Assembly (NCBI RefSeq): GCF_014649035.1 | Contig: NZ_BMSG01000002.1 | Coordinates: 248,001 to 312,000 of the forward strand | Source of the DNA: Streptomyces sindenensis | Lineage (GTDB): Bacteria; Actinomycetota; Actinomycetes; Streptomycetales; Streptomycetaceae | Length of the DNA stretch: 64,000 bases | Reading direction: 5' to 3' | Shown here: piece after piece, positions 57,623 through 64,000 of the stretch | How positions within the stretch are numbered: position 1 is the first letter of the stretch | Layout: every line of letters starts with the position of its first letter | Made by a program: the position numbers and the translations under genes | The notes under the pieces: generated by a model | What the model saw: only the letters and a program-made list of their open reading frames with translations | Databases searched by the model: none | What the model was told of the DNA's origin: nothing

Positions 57623-57675
57623 GCAGTGGGTGCAGTGGGTGCAGTGGGTGCAGTGGGTGCACTAGGTGCAGTGGG
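57623..57675. repeat. 9-bp tandem repeat
   Basis: Four perfect copies of GCAGTGGGT (57623-57658), one altered copy (GCACTAGGT, 57659-57667) and a partial sixth (GCAGTGGG). It lies in the 182-bp gap before the rhodanese gene and is a likely length-variable locus. Confidence 0.9.
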
Positions 57676-57766
57676 CCGGGTGCGGGAGTCGGGTGCAGTA
57701 GCGTTCCCGGTGACTCTTCCGCGAGTGGACGACTCTTCCGCGTATGTACGAGAGAAGGCATGACCC

Positions 57767-58111
57767 ATGAATTTCGCCCCGCTGCCCTCGGTGGACGCCG
57801 CCGCGGTGCCGTCGGACGGCTTCGTCCTGGACGTCCGTGAGAACGACGAGTGGGCGGCCGGTCACGTCGAGGGTGCGCTGCACATTCCGATGAGCGATTT
57901 CGTGGGCCGGTTCGGCGAGCTGACCGAGGCGTCCGAGGACGGCCGGCGCGTGTATGTGATGTGCCGGGTGGGCGGCCGGTCGGCCCAGGTCACCCAGTAC
58001 CTGGTCCAGCAGGGCATCGACGCGGTGAACATCGACGGCGGCATGCAGGCCTGGGACGGCGCCGGCCGCCCGATGGTCACGGACAACGGGACGCCCGCCT
58101 TCGTCCTCTGA
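57767..58111 (+). CDS. Rhodanese-like domain protein
   Basis: A 114-residue single-domain rhodanese starting MNFAPLPSVDAAAV. It carries the family motifs VLDVREN(DEWAAGH), the active-site loop CRVGGRSA (Cys about 66) and the C-terminal GGMQAW. Such proteins carry sulfur as a persulfide or transfer it from thiosulfate. It is a free-standing gene with a GAAGG ribosome-binding site; its physiological sulfur partner is not evident. Confidence 0.93.
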   Translation: MNFAPLPSVDAAAVPSDGFVLDVRENDEWAAGHVEGALHIPMSDFVGRFGELTEASEDGRRVYVMCRVGGRSAQVTQYLVQQGIDAVNIDGGMQAWDGAGRPMVTDNGTPAFVL

Positions 58112-58176
58112 GTCCGTCCTTCGGGCCCGGCCGCGGTCGGTGTCCGCCGAGTGGGAGCCGGGCCCGGGCCGGGTCT

Positions 58177-58204
58177 CGGGCCCCGGGCCCCGGGCCCCGG
58201 GCCC
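58177..58204. repeat. 7-bp GGGCCC tandem repeat
   Basis: Four perfect copies of CGGGCCC between the convergent rhodanese and acyl-CoA dehydrogenase genes. Every unit is self-complementary, so the array can form alternative hairpins and may act as a terminator for both genes. Confidence 0.85.
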
Positions 58205-58221
58205 GGTCAGGTCTGCCGGTG

Positions 58222-59403
58222 TCACCCGAGTGGGTGGGCGGCCAGCAGATCGCCCAGCGTCTCCTCGTGGGCCGCTGCCGGGCCGAGGGAGAGCTCGATC
58301 TGCTTCGCCCAGGCGTGGTAGCGGTGCAGCGGGTAGTCGGTGTCCGCGCCGAAGCCGCCGTGCAGATGCTGGGCGGTCTGCACGACGCGGCGCACGCCGT
58401 CGGAGGCCCAGATCTTCGCCACGGCGACATCGCCCGCGGCGGGCAGCGGGCCGCCGGCGTCGGTGGAGATCCGCCAGGCGGCCTGCCAGAGGGTCGCCTC
58501 CATCGCCCGCAGATCGATGTACCGGTCGGCGGCCTGGACGGCCACCGCCTGGAACGTAGCGACCGGGAACCCGAACTGCTCGCGCTTGCCGGTGTATTCG
58601 GCGGTCATCGCGAGCACTCGCTCGCCCAGCCCGAGCGCCAGCGCGCACGTCCCCGTGGTGAGCAGGGACCGCAGCCAGTCCCAGCAGCCCGCGGTCTCGA
58701 TCAGCTCGCGCGCTTCCACGCGCACGGCGTCGAGCCGGACCTCCGCCAGGCGTTCACCGCTGGTGGAGACCTGGTCGGCCAAGGCGACCCCGTCGCGGGT
58801 CCGGGGCACGAGGGCGAGGACCGATCGGCCCTCGGCGGTGTGTGCGGGGACGGCGATCCAGTCGGCCACCTGGGCCCAGGGAACCGCGGACTGGACCCCG
58901 TCGAGCACCCAGCCGGATCCCCCGGACGGACCACCGGTCTTCATGTCGGCTTCTCCGTCGGCTTCCCCGTACGGCCGTGCGGAGACGGCCAGTTCGGCCG
59001 GATCGTGGCCGCTGCGTCCGTTGGCGCCGACGGTCAGGACCAGCTCGCCCCGGCCGGCCCGGGGCAGCAGCTCCGCCGCGAGGCCGCGCTCGCCGTACCG
59101 CTCGATGGCCATCGCCACTGCGCAGGTCTCCAGCAACGGGACCCTGGCCAGCGCCTTGGCCGACTCCCGCAGGACCAGACAGAGCGCGATCGGGTCCAGG
59201 CCCGCGCCCCCGTGGTCCGGCGACAGCGTGAGCCCGAGCAGGTCCGTGCGGGCCAGCTCGCGCCACAGCTGCCGGTCGATGTCCTCCGCCACCGCGCCCG
59301 GCGTCAGGGCGGGGCTGGGCGTGCGGTCGGGTGCGACATCCGAGAAGACGGCCCGGGCCGCCTCGGCCGCCGCCCGCTGTTCTTCGGTGAAGGTGAAGTC
59401 CAC
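58222..59403 (-). CDS. Acyl-CoA dehydrogenase
   Basis: A 393-residue flavoenzyme introducing an alpha-beta double bond in acyl-CoA. The product starts VDFTFTEEQRAAAEAA. It has the N-terminal helical domain with LSPDHGGAGLDP, a central beta domain and the C-terminal helices (GKREQFGFPVATFQAV, HLHGGFGADTDYPLHRY). The FAD/active-site pattern resembles the small heteromeric steroid or side-chain type rather than fatty-acid enzymes, so substrate is uncertain. GTG at 59403 is preceded by GGGAGG. Two palindromes upstream (59435 and 59451) point to regulated expression. Confidence 0.88.
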   Translation of the reverse strand: MDFTFTEEQRAAAEAARAVFSDVAPDRTPSPALTPGAVAEDIDRQLWRELARTDLLGLTLSPDHGGAGLDPIALCLVLRESAKALARVPLLETCAVAMAIERYGERGLAAELLPRAGRGELVLTVGANGRSGHDPAELAVSARPYGEADGEADMKTGGPSGGSGWVLDGVQSAVPWAQVADWIAVPAHTAEGRSVLALVPRTRDGVALADQVSTSGERLAEVRLDAVRVEARELIETAGCWDWLRSLLTTGTCALALGLGERVLAMTAEYTGKREQFGFPVATFQAVAVQAADRYIDLRAMEATLWQAAWRISTDAGGPLPAAGDVAVAKIWASDGVRRVVQTAQHLHGGFGADTDYPLHRYHAWAKQIELSLGPAAAHEETLGDLLAAHPLG

Positions 59404-59434
59404 TGTCCCAGCCTCCCGTTGGCCCTGAGCTAGC

Positions 59435-59464
59435 TGACGGTCCGTCAAGATAGAACAGTTTCTA
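59435..59464. promoter_or_regulatory. Two palindromes upstream of the acyl-CoA dehydrogenase gene
   Basis: TGACGGTCCGTCA (59435-59447) is a perfect inverted repeat. TAGAACAGTTTCTA (59451-59464) has perfect TAGAA/TTCTA arms and is one base from the reported KstR operator form TNNAACNNGTTNNA. Both lie 32-61 bp before the start codon, in the expected promoter. Confidence 0.55.
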
Positions 59465-59503
59465 TGGGATGGGAAGGGAATGGCGCTGTGGCTCGTCCGG
59501 GCC

Positions 59504-60562
59504 TCAGCGGTCGAAGTCCAGCTCCACCTCCGGGGTGAGCGGATGCGACTGGCAGGCCAGCACGAAGCCCGCCTCCGTCTCGTCCGGTTCCAGGGCGAAG
59601 TTGCGGTCCATCCGGACCTCGCCCGAGACGAGGAACGCCCGGCAGGTCCCGCAGACTCCGCCCTTGCACGCGTACGGAGCATCCGAGCGGCTTCGCAGCA
59701 CCGTCTCCAGCAGGGATTCCGCGTTCTCCACGGGCCAACTGCCCGAGCGGCCGTGAAGGGTGGCCGTCAGCACGGAGTCGGACGGGGCGGCGACCTTGGC
59801 CACCGTCGCGTCGGCGGGGCCCTCGTCGACGTGGAAGATCTCCTGATGAACCCGGGAACGGTCGACGCCGAGCGCCTTCAGGGCCTTCTCCGTGCCCCGG
59901 ACGAGACCCAGCGGCCCGCACAGGAACCAGCCGTCCACCGCCGCCACCGGGAGCACGGCGGGCAGCAGACCGGTGAGCCGTTCGGTGTCCAGCCGCCCGG
60001 AGGGGAGACCGGCCGACTGCTCCTCCCGGGAGAGCGCGGTGACCAGTTGGAAGCGGTCCGGATAGCGGTCCTTGAGGTCGGCCACCTCGTCGAGGAACAT
60101 CGTCGAGGCCGCCGTGCGGTCGCTGCGGATCAGACAGAACCGGGCCGTCGGCTCCCGGTCGAGCAGGGTGGCCGCCATCGACAGCACCGGGGTGATGCCG
60201 CTGCCGCCGACCACCGCCGCGAACAGGCCCGGGCGCGGCTTCAGGACGAAGCGGCCCATCGGAGGCATGGCCTCCACCTGGTCCCCGACGGCCAGCTCCT
60301 TCAGGGCGTACGTGGAGAACGCTCCGCCCTCGACCATGCGGATGCCCACCCGCAGCACCGGTTCGCCGGGCTGCTCGGTGGCCGGTGCGCAGATCGAGTA
60401 CGAACGGCGGACCTCCTGGCCGTCCACGGTGTAGCGCACATTCAGATGCTGGCCGGGGGTGTGGCGGAAGGTCTCGCGCAGCTCGGCCGGCACGGCGAGG
60501 GTCACGGCCACCGCGTCGTCCGTGATCCGTTCGATCGCGCTGACCCGGAGCGGATGGAACAT
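59504..60562 (-). CDS. paaE: Phenylacetyl-CoA epoxidase reductase subunit PaaE
   Basis: A 352-residue electron-transfer subunit supplying electrons from NADPH to the PaaA di-iron centre. It has an N-terminal FAD-binding reductase domain (RRSYSI motif, about 70), an NAD-binding domain (GGSGITPVLSM, about 118) and a C-terminal plant-type [2Fe-2S] ferredoxin domain with the CKGGVCGTCRA cluster and a further Cys near residue 333. Its ATG is directly after the paaD stop. Last gene of paaABCDE. Confidence 0.96.
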   Translation of the reverse strand: MFHPLRVSAIERITDDAVAVTLAVPAELRETFRHTPGQHLNVRYTVDGQEVRRSYSICAPATEQPGEPVLRVGIRMVEGGAFSTYALKELAVGDQVEAMPPMGRFVLKPRPGLFAAVVGGSGITPVLSMAATLLDREPTARFCLIRSDRTAASTMFLDEVADLKDRYPDRFQLVTALSREEQSAGLPSGRLDTERLTGLLPAVLPVAAVDGWFLCGPLGLVRGTEKALKALGVDRSRVHQEIFHVDEGPADATVAKVAAPSDSVLTATLHGRSGSWPVENAESLLETVLRSRSDAPYACKGGVCGTCRAFLVSGEVRMDRNFALEPDETEAGFVLACQSHPLTPEVELDFDR

Positions 60563-61060
60563 CTACAACTCCTTGAAATGGTCGAACGGTTCACGACAGG
60601 CGGCGCAGCGGCGCAGGGCCTTGCACGCCGTGGAGGAGAACCGGCTGAGCAACTGCGTGTCCGTGGAGCCGCAGTGCGGGCAGCGCACCGAGAGCGTCAG
60701 CGGCACGGGGCCGCCGTCGGCGCTGTGCGGGCGTGGCGGCGCTATGCCGAACTCCGCCAGCTTGCGGCGCCCTTCGGTACTGATGTCGTCCGTCGACCAG
60801 GCCGGTGCGAGGACCGTGACCACGGAGACCTCCGGCACGCCGTGGTCGTGCAGCACCCGCTCGATGTCGGCGGACATCGCCTCGATCGCCGGACAGCCGG
60901 TGTACGTCGGGGTGAGCCGCACGGTCACCCGGCCCGGGCCCTCCACCTGGACATCCCGCAGGACACCCAGCTCCGCCAGGGTCAGCACCGGGAGCTCGGG
61001 GTCGGGCACGGAGCCGGCCAGCTCGCGCAGCTCCGCCTCCAGCAGCGTGTCGGTCACCAT
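60563..61060 (-). CDS. paaD: PaaD, Fe-S/maturation subunit of phenylacetyl-CoA epoxidase
   Basis: A 165-residue protein of the MIP18/DUF59 family, with YTGCPAIEAM in the N-terminal domain and a C-terminal zinc-ribbon-like part with CPHCGS and CAACREPF. It is required for assembly or maturation of the PaaABCE complex. The ATG at 61060 overlaps the paaC stop; a GTG at 61057 would give a GTGA overlap and is equally possible. Confidence 0.94.
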   Translation of the reverse strand: MVTDTLLEAELRELAGSVPDPELPVLTLAELGVLRDVQVEGPGRVTVRLTPTYTGCPAIEAMSADIERVLHDHGVPEVSVVTVLAPAWSTDDISTEGRRKLAEFGIAPPRPHSADGGPVPLTLSVRCPHCGSTDTQLLSRFSSTACKALRRCAACREPFDHFKEL

Positions 61061-61770
61061 GACGCCCCCGGGTGACTGCGGTGCAGGTGCTGCATCTCGG
61101 CGAGCATGCGGCCGAACGGCTCGGTGTGCAGACCCTGTCGGCCCGCGCCCGCCGCCCAGCCCCCGGACCGCGGTCCCGCGGGGAGAGTCAGCGTGGCGCG
61201 TTCGACGACATCGGTGACGGCGGCGAGCCAACTGCTCTCCAGCGCCTCCCGGTCGACGCCGGATTCCGGGGAGTCCAGCCCTTCGACCGGCTGGAACATC
61301 TCACCGGTGAACCGCCACAGCGCGTCCAGTCCGCTCTGCATCCGGCCGTGGCTCTCCTCCGTGCCGTCCCCGAGCCGCAGGACCCACTGCTCGGCGTGGT
61401 CGCGGTGGTAGGCCACTTCCTTCACGGCCTTGGCCGCCAGAGCGGCGAACTCGCCGCCCCCGGCCGCCAGTCGCTCGTACAGCAGATGCTGATACACGGA
61501 GAAGTAGAGCTGCCGGGCGATGGTGTGGGCGAAGTCCCCGTTCGGCTGCTCGACCAGCTGGAGGTTGCGGAAGGCGCGCTCCTCGCGGAGGTAGGCCAGC
61601 TCGTCCTCGTCGCCGACGAGCGAGAGCAGCACCCGCGCCTGCCCCAGCAGGTCCAGGGCGATGTTGGCGAGCGCCACCTCCTCCTCCAGGACGGGGGCGT
61701 GACCGGCCCACTCCCCCAGCCGGTGCGAGAGCACCAGCGCGTCGTCGCCGAGGGCGAGTGCGGCGCTCAC
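61054..61770 (-). CDS. paaC: PaaC, structural subunit of phenylacetyl-CoA epoxidase
   Basis: A 238-residue ferritin-like helical subunit that forms a stable subcomplex with PaaA but lacks its complete di-iron site. Recognisable family segments are LGDDALVLSHRLGEW, VALANIALDLLGQARVLL and VAYHRDHAEQWVLRLGDGT. It begins at a GTG overlapping the paaB stop and ends 4-7 bp into paaD. Confidence 0.96.
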   Translation of the reverse strand: MSAALALGDDALVLSHRLGEWAGHAPVLEEEVALANIALDLLGQARVLLSLVGDEDELAYLREERAFRNLQLVEQPNGDFAHTIARQLYFSVYQHLLYERLAAGGGEFAALAAKAVKEVAYHRDHAEQWVLRLGDGTEESHGRMQSGLDALWRFTGEMFQPVEGLDSPESGVDREALESSWLAAVTDVVERATLTLPAGPRSGGWAAGAGRQGLHTEPFGRMLAEMQHLHRSHPGASW

Positions 61771-62057
61771 AGGTGCTTCACCCCGTCCGGGATCTCGTAG
61801 AACGTCGGGTGGCGGTAGGGCTTGTCGCCGGCCGGCTCGAAGAAGGAGTCCTTCTCGTCGGGGGAGGAGGCGGTGATCGCGGTGGACGGGACCACCCAGA
61901 TCGAGACGCCCTCCGAGCGGCGGGTGTAGAGGTCGCGGGCGTTGCGCAGGGCCATCTCGGCGTCCGGCGCGTGCAGGCTGCCCGCGTGGGTGTGGGACAG
62001 TCCGCGCCGCGAGCGCACGAACACCTCCCACAGAGGCCAGTCGGTCGAGCTGCTCAT
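61767..62057 (-). CDS. paaB: PaaB subunit of phenylacetyl-CoA epoxidase
   Basis: A 96-residue protein, standard length for PaaB, starting [19 protein letters not shown] and including the family segments [13 protein letters not shown] and [16 protein letters not shown]. It bridges PaaAC units in the multicomponent oxygenase. Its start overlaps paaA and its stop overlaps paaC. Confidence 0.97.
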   Translation of the reverse strand: MSSSTDWPLWEVFVRSRRGLSHTHAGSLHAPDAEMALRNARDLYTRRSEGVSIWVVPSTAITASSPDEKDSFFEPAGDKPYRHPTFYEIPDGVKHL

Positions 62058-63187
62058 GCCGTCTCCTCCACATGCTGCGCGGACGCGCTGGTCTGTGCCG
62101 ATGCCGATGCCGGTGCCGGCGCAGGTGCCGGTGTCGGTGTCGGTGTCTGGGGCGATGTCTGTGCCGGGGCGTGCTTGGCGGCGTACGCGGCTGCCGCGTC
62201 CCGGACCCAGGCGCCCTCCTCGTGGGCCCTGCGCCGCTGGGTGATCCGCTGCTCGTTGCAGGGGCCGTTGCCCTTGAGGACCTCCTGGAACTCCGACCAG
62301 TCGATCGCGCCGAAGTCGTGGCTGCCCAGCTCCTCGTTCCACCGGATGTCGGGGTCCGGGAGCTCCAGGCCCAGTGCTTCGGCCTGGGGTACGCAGATGT
62401 CGACGAAGCGCCGGCGCAGCTCGTCGTTGGAGTGCCGCTTGATCTTCCAGGCCATCGACTGCTCGGAGTGCGACGAGGCGTCGTCGGGCGGGCCGAACAT
62501 CATCAGGGAGGGCCACCACCAGCGGTTCACCGCGTCCTGGGCCATGGCGTGCTGGGCCTCGGTGCCACGGCTGAGGGCGAGCAGCAGCTCGTACCCCTGG
62601 CGCTGGTGGAAGGACTCCTCCTTGCAGATACGGACCATCGCGCGGGCGTAGGGGCCGTAGGAGCAGCGGCAGAGCGGCACCTGGTTGGTGATCGCCGCGC
62701 CGTCCACCAGCCAGCCGATCGCGCCGACGTCGGCCCAGGTCAGCGTGGGGTAGTTGAAGATCGAGGAGTAGCGCTGGCGGCCCGCGTGGAGCTTGTCGAG
62801 CAGCTCCTCGCGGCTGGTGCCCAGGGTCTCGGCGGCGCTGTAGAGATACAGGCCGTGGCCCGCCTCGTCCTGCACCTTGGCCATGAGGATCGCCTTGCGG
62901 CGCAGCGAGGGCGCCCGGGTGATCCAGTTGGCCTCGGGCTGCATGCCGATGATCTCCGAGTGCGCGTGCTGGGCCATCTGGCGGATCAGCGTCGCCCGGT
63001 AGGCATCGGGCATCCAGTCGCGCGGCTCGATCCGCTCGTCCGCCGCCACGGCCGCGTCGAAGGCCGCGAGGTGGTCCGCAACCGCCGCGTTCGTCGCGTC
63101 CGCCGCACCGGTCGAACCCGGTCCACCCGCCGCATTCGCCGTGCCGAGCGTCTTCTGCGTCGTCTGGTGCGCAGTCACTGCCGCCAT
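62054..63187 (-). CDS. paaA: PaaA, catalytic di-iron subunit of phenylacetyl-CoA epoxidase
   Basis: A 377-residue catalytic subunit that, with PaaBCE, converts phenylacetyl-CoA to its ring-1,2-epoxide in aerobic phenylacetate breakdown. The ferritin-like fold holds carboxylate/His ligands in the [27 protein letters not shown] and [14 protein letters not shown] helices. The C-terminus has an unusual Pro/Thr/Ala-rich repeat tail ([18 protein letters not shown]). First gene of the operon; its start lies 17 bp from the palindrome at 63204. Confidence 0.97.
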   Translation of the reverse strand: MAAVTAHQTTQKTLGTANAAGGPGSTGAADATNAAVADHLAAFDAAVAADERIEPRDWMPDAYRATLIRQMAQHAHSEIIGMQPEANWITRAPSLRRKAILMAKVQDEAGHGLYLYSAAETLGTSREELLDKLHAGRQRYSSIFNYPTLTWADVGAIGWLVDGAAITNQVPLCRCSYGPYARAMVRICKEESFHQRQGYELLLALSRGTEAQHAMAQDAVNRWWWPSLMMFGPPDDASSHSEQSMAWKIKRHSNDELRRRFVDICVPQAEALGLELPDPDIRWNEELGSHDFGAIDWSEFQEVLKGNGPCNEQRITQRRRAHEEGAWVRDAAAAYAAKHAPAQTSPQTPTPTPAPAPAPASASAQTSASAQHVEETA

Positions 63188-63203
63188 CCCGGGCTCCCTA
63201 CCG

Positions 63204-63217
63204 ACCGATCGTTCGGT
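63204..63217. promoter_or_regulatory. PaaR-like palindromic operator before paaA
   Basis: ACCGATCGTTCGGT is an imperfect palindrome matching the core ACCGNNCGNNCGGT that I recall as the PaaR operator in Corynebacterium. It sits between the paa promoter region and the paaA start codon, suitable for repression relieved by phenylacetyl-CoA. No PaaR gene is in the window. Confidence 0.6.
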
Positions 63218-63302
63218 TCCTTGACTTCAATGGTGAGTCGGAGGCCCGTAGGGTGTCAACCCTGTGGATAACTGAGTGGTGATCGACGGTGAGCGGGGCG
63301 GG

Positions 63303-64000
63303 ATGGATTCGGACCACGACAGGAGCTCTGCGGGCGGGGGGAAGAACGCCTGGCCGCAGGCGTTGAACCGGCCGGCGGAAGCGCGGGACACCCCCGAAGC
63401 CATACCGCCGAACGGCGTCGTCCCGCCCGACGGAGCCGTACCGCCGGACCAAGCGGTCACCACGCCCCCGGCGCCCTCGACGCCCCAGGCCGAGCCCTCG
63501 GTCACCGGCCGGGGCATAGCCGGGCTCTCGTCTCCGTACCAGGTGGTCGCGGCCCTGGCGCTGTCCCTGATCGGGCTGCTCGCCTGCACGCACGTGGCCA
63601 TGGTGTTCCTGCACGTCGCCCCGTCCAACACGCTGACGAAGGAGCACGGGAAGACGATCGACCGCTGGATCTACCCGGAGTTCGAGCAGAACTGGAAGCT
63701 CTTCGCGCCCAACCCGCTCCAGCAGAACGTCGCCGTCCATGTGCGGGCCGAAGTGGCCGATGCCGACGGTCGCCGCACCACCCGGTGGATGAACCTGACC
63801 CACGAGGACGCCAAAGGGATACGCGGCAACTTCTTCCCCAGCCACGTGAACCAGAACGAGCTCCGCCGGGGCTGGGACTTCTACGTCAACTCCCACGACA
63901 GCGAGAACCGCCCCAACGGGCTGCGCGGGGACCTCTCCGAGCGCTACGTGCGGCGGATCGCGATGCTGCGGCTGAGCGAGCGTGACTACGGCGGCACGAT
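63303..64000 (+). CDS. DUF5819-like membrane protein (3' partial)
   Basis: The frame is open from the ATG at 63303 to the end of the window (232 codons), so the C-terminus is missing. A Pro/Ala-rich cytoplasmic N-terminus (about 1-75) is followed by one membrane helix (about 80-103, VVAALALSLIGLLACTHVAMV) and an extracytoplasmic region with WKLFAPNPLQQN and GWDFYVNS. That pattern fits the DUF5819 family, which usually precedes an HTTM-domain gene; function unknown. An in-frame GTG at 63279 is an alternative start. It is divergent from paaA. Confidence 0.8.
   Translation, partial: MDSDHDRSSAGGGKNAWPQALNRPAEARDTPEAIPPNGVVPPDGAVPPDQAVTTPPAPSTPQAEPSVTGRGIAGLSSPYQVVAALALSLIGLLACTHVAMVFLHVAPSNTLTKEHGKTIDRWIYPEFEQNWKLFAPNPLQQNVAVHVRAEVADADGRRTTRWMNLTHEDAKGIRGNFFPSHVNQNELRRGWDFYVNSHDSENRPNGLRGDLSERYVRRIAMLRLSERDYGGT

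Noticed and set aside
55227..57761. 844-codon minus-strand frame across the DUF2252 and J-domain genes
   Set aside because: Antisense to supported genes, His/Pro/Arg-rich and spanning two genes and a repeat.
63263..63271. Single TTATCCACA DnaA box on the minus strand between paaA and the DUF5819-like gene
   Set aside because: It is a perfect 9-mer but isolated, unlike the clusters at oriC and 38.7 kb, so no functional claim is made.

Overview
This 64-kb window is the replication-origin region of a Streptomyces chromosome. The evidence is very high GC with strong third-position GC, the order rpmH-dnaA-oriC-dnaN-gnd-recF-DUF721-gyrB-gyrA, a roughly 1-kb oriC between dnaA and dnaN packed with DnaA boxes, perfect parS sites, and an actinobacterial cell-wall/kinase locus ending at a leucine tRNA. 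The species cannot be fixed from the sequence alone.

Left arm (1-16.4 kb): a DUF6049 protein (5' end outside the window), lipid II flippase MurJ, a separate pseudokinase that is fused to MurJ in mycobacteria, sigma factor SigM with its zinc-finger anti-sigma factor, the thioredoxin pair trxB-trxA behind a textbook sigma-R promoter, and a GNAT acetyltransferase. On the minus strand follow parA-parB, rsmG and rpmH-rnpA-yidD-yidC-jag. Four perfect parS sites lie here (6873, 9064, 12083, 12369).

Origin (16.2-28.4 kb): dnaA has two DnaA boxes just upstream of its promoter. oriC holds at least 17 recognisable DnaA boxes (18553-19060). Then come dnaN, gnd, recF, a DUF721/DciA-like gene, gyrB and gyrA.

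Right arm, growth and division (28.4-52.5 kb): DUF3566 protein, tRNA-Ile, a lipoprotein, small secreted and membrane proteins, a probable gene remnant, a secreted anchored protein, a Ser/Thr kinase, an HTH protein, tRNA-Ala, a TerD protein, a DUF5324 protein, cyclophilin, rhomboid protease, a second DnaA-box cluster, crgA, a DUF881 protein, three class E sortases around pabA, then the fhaA-fhaB-pstP-rodA-pbpA-pknB operon and tRNA-Leu. Gene order matches the mycobacterial gyrA-to-leuT segment, without a pknA. The theme is phosphorylation-controlled peptidoglycan synthesis, septation and surface-protein anchoring.

Accessory part (52.5-64 kb): an ScbR-like TetR regulator, a fifth parS at the end of 13-bp tandem repeats, a divergent azoreductase/HxlR pair, DUF2252 protein, J-domain protein, rhodanese, an acyl-CoA dehydrogenase, the aerobic phenylacetate operon paaABCDE behind a palindromic operator, and the start of a DUF5819-like membrane protein that runs off the window.

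Most of the window is conserved core. The less explained parts are the DnaA-box cluster at 38.7-38.9 kb, the repeat-flanked parS, the gene remnant near 31.3 kb and several unassigned operator palindromes.
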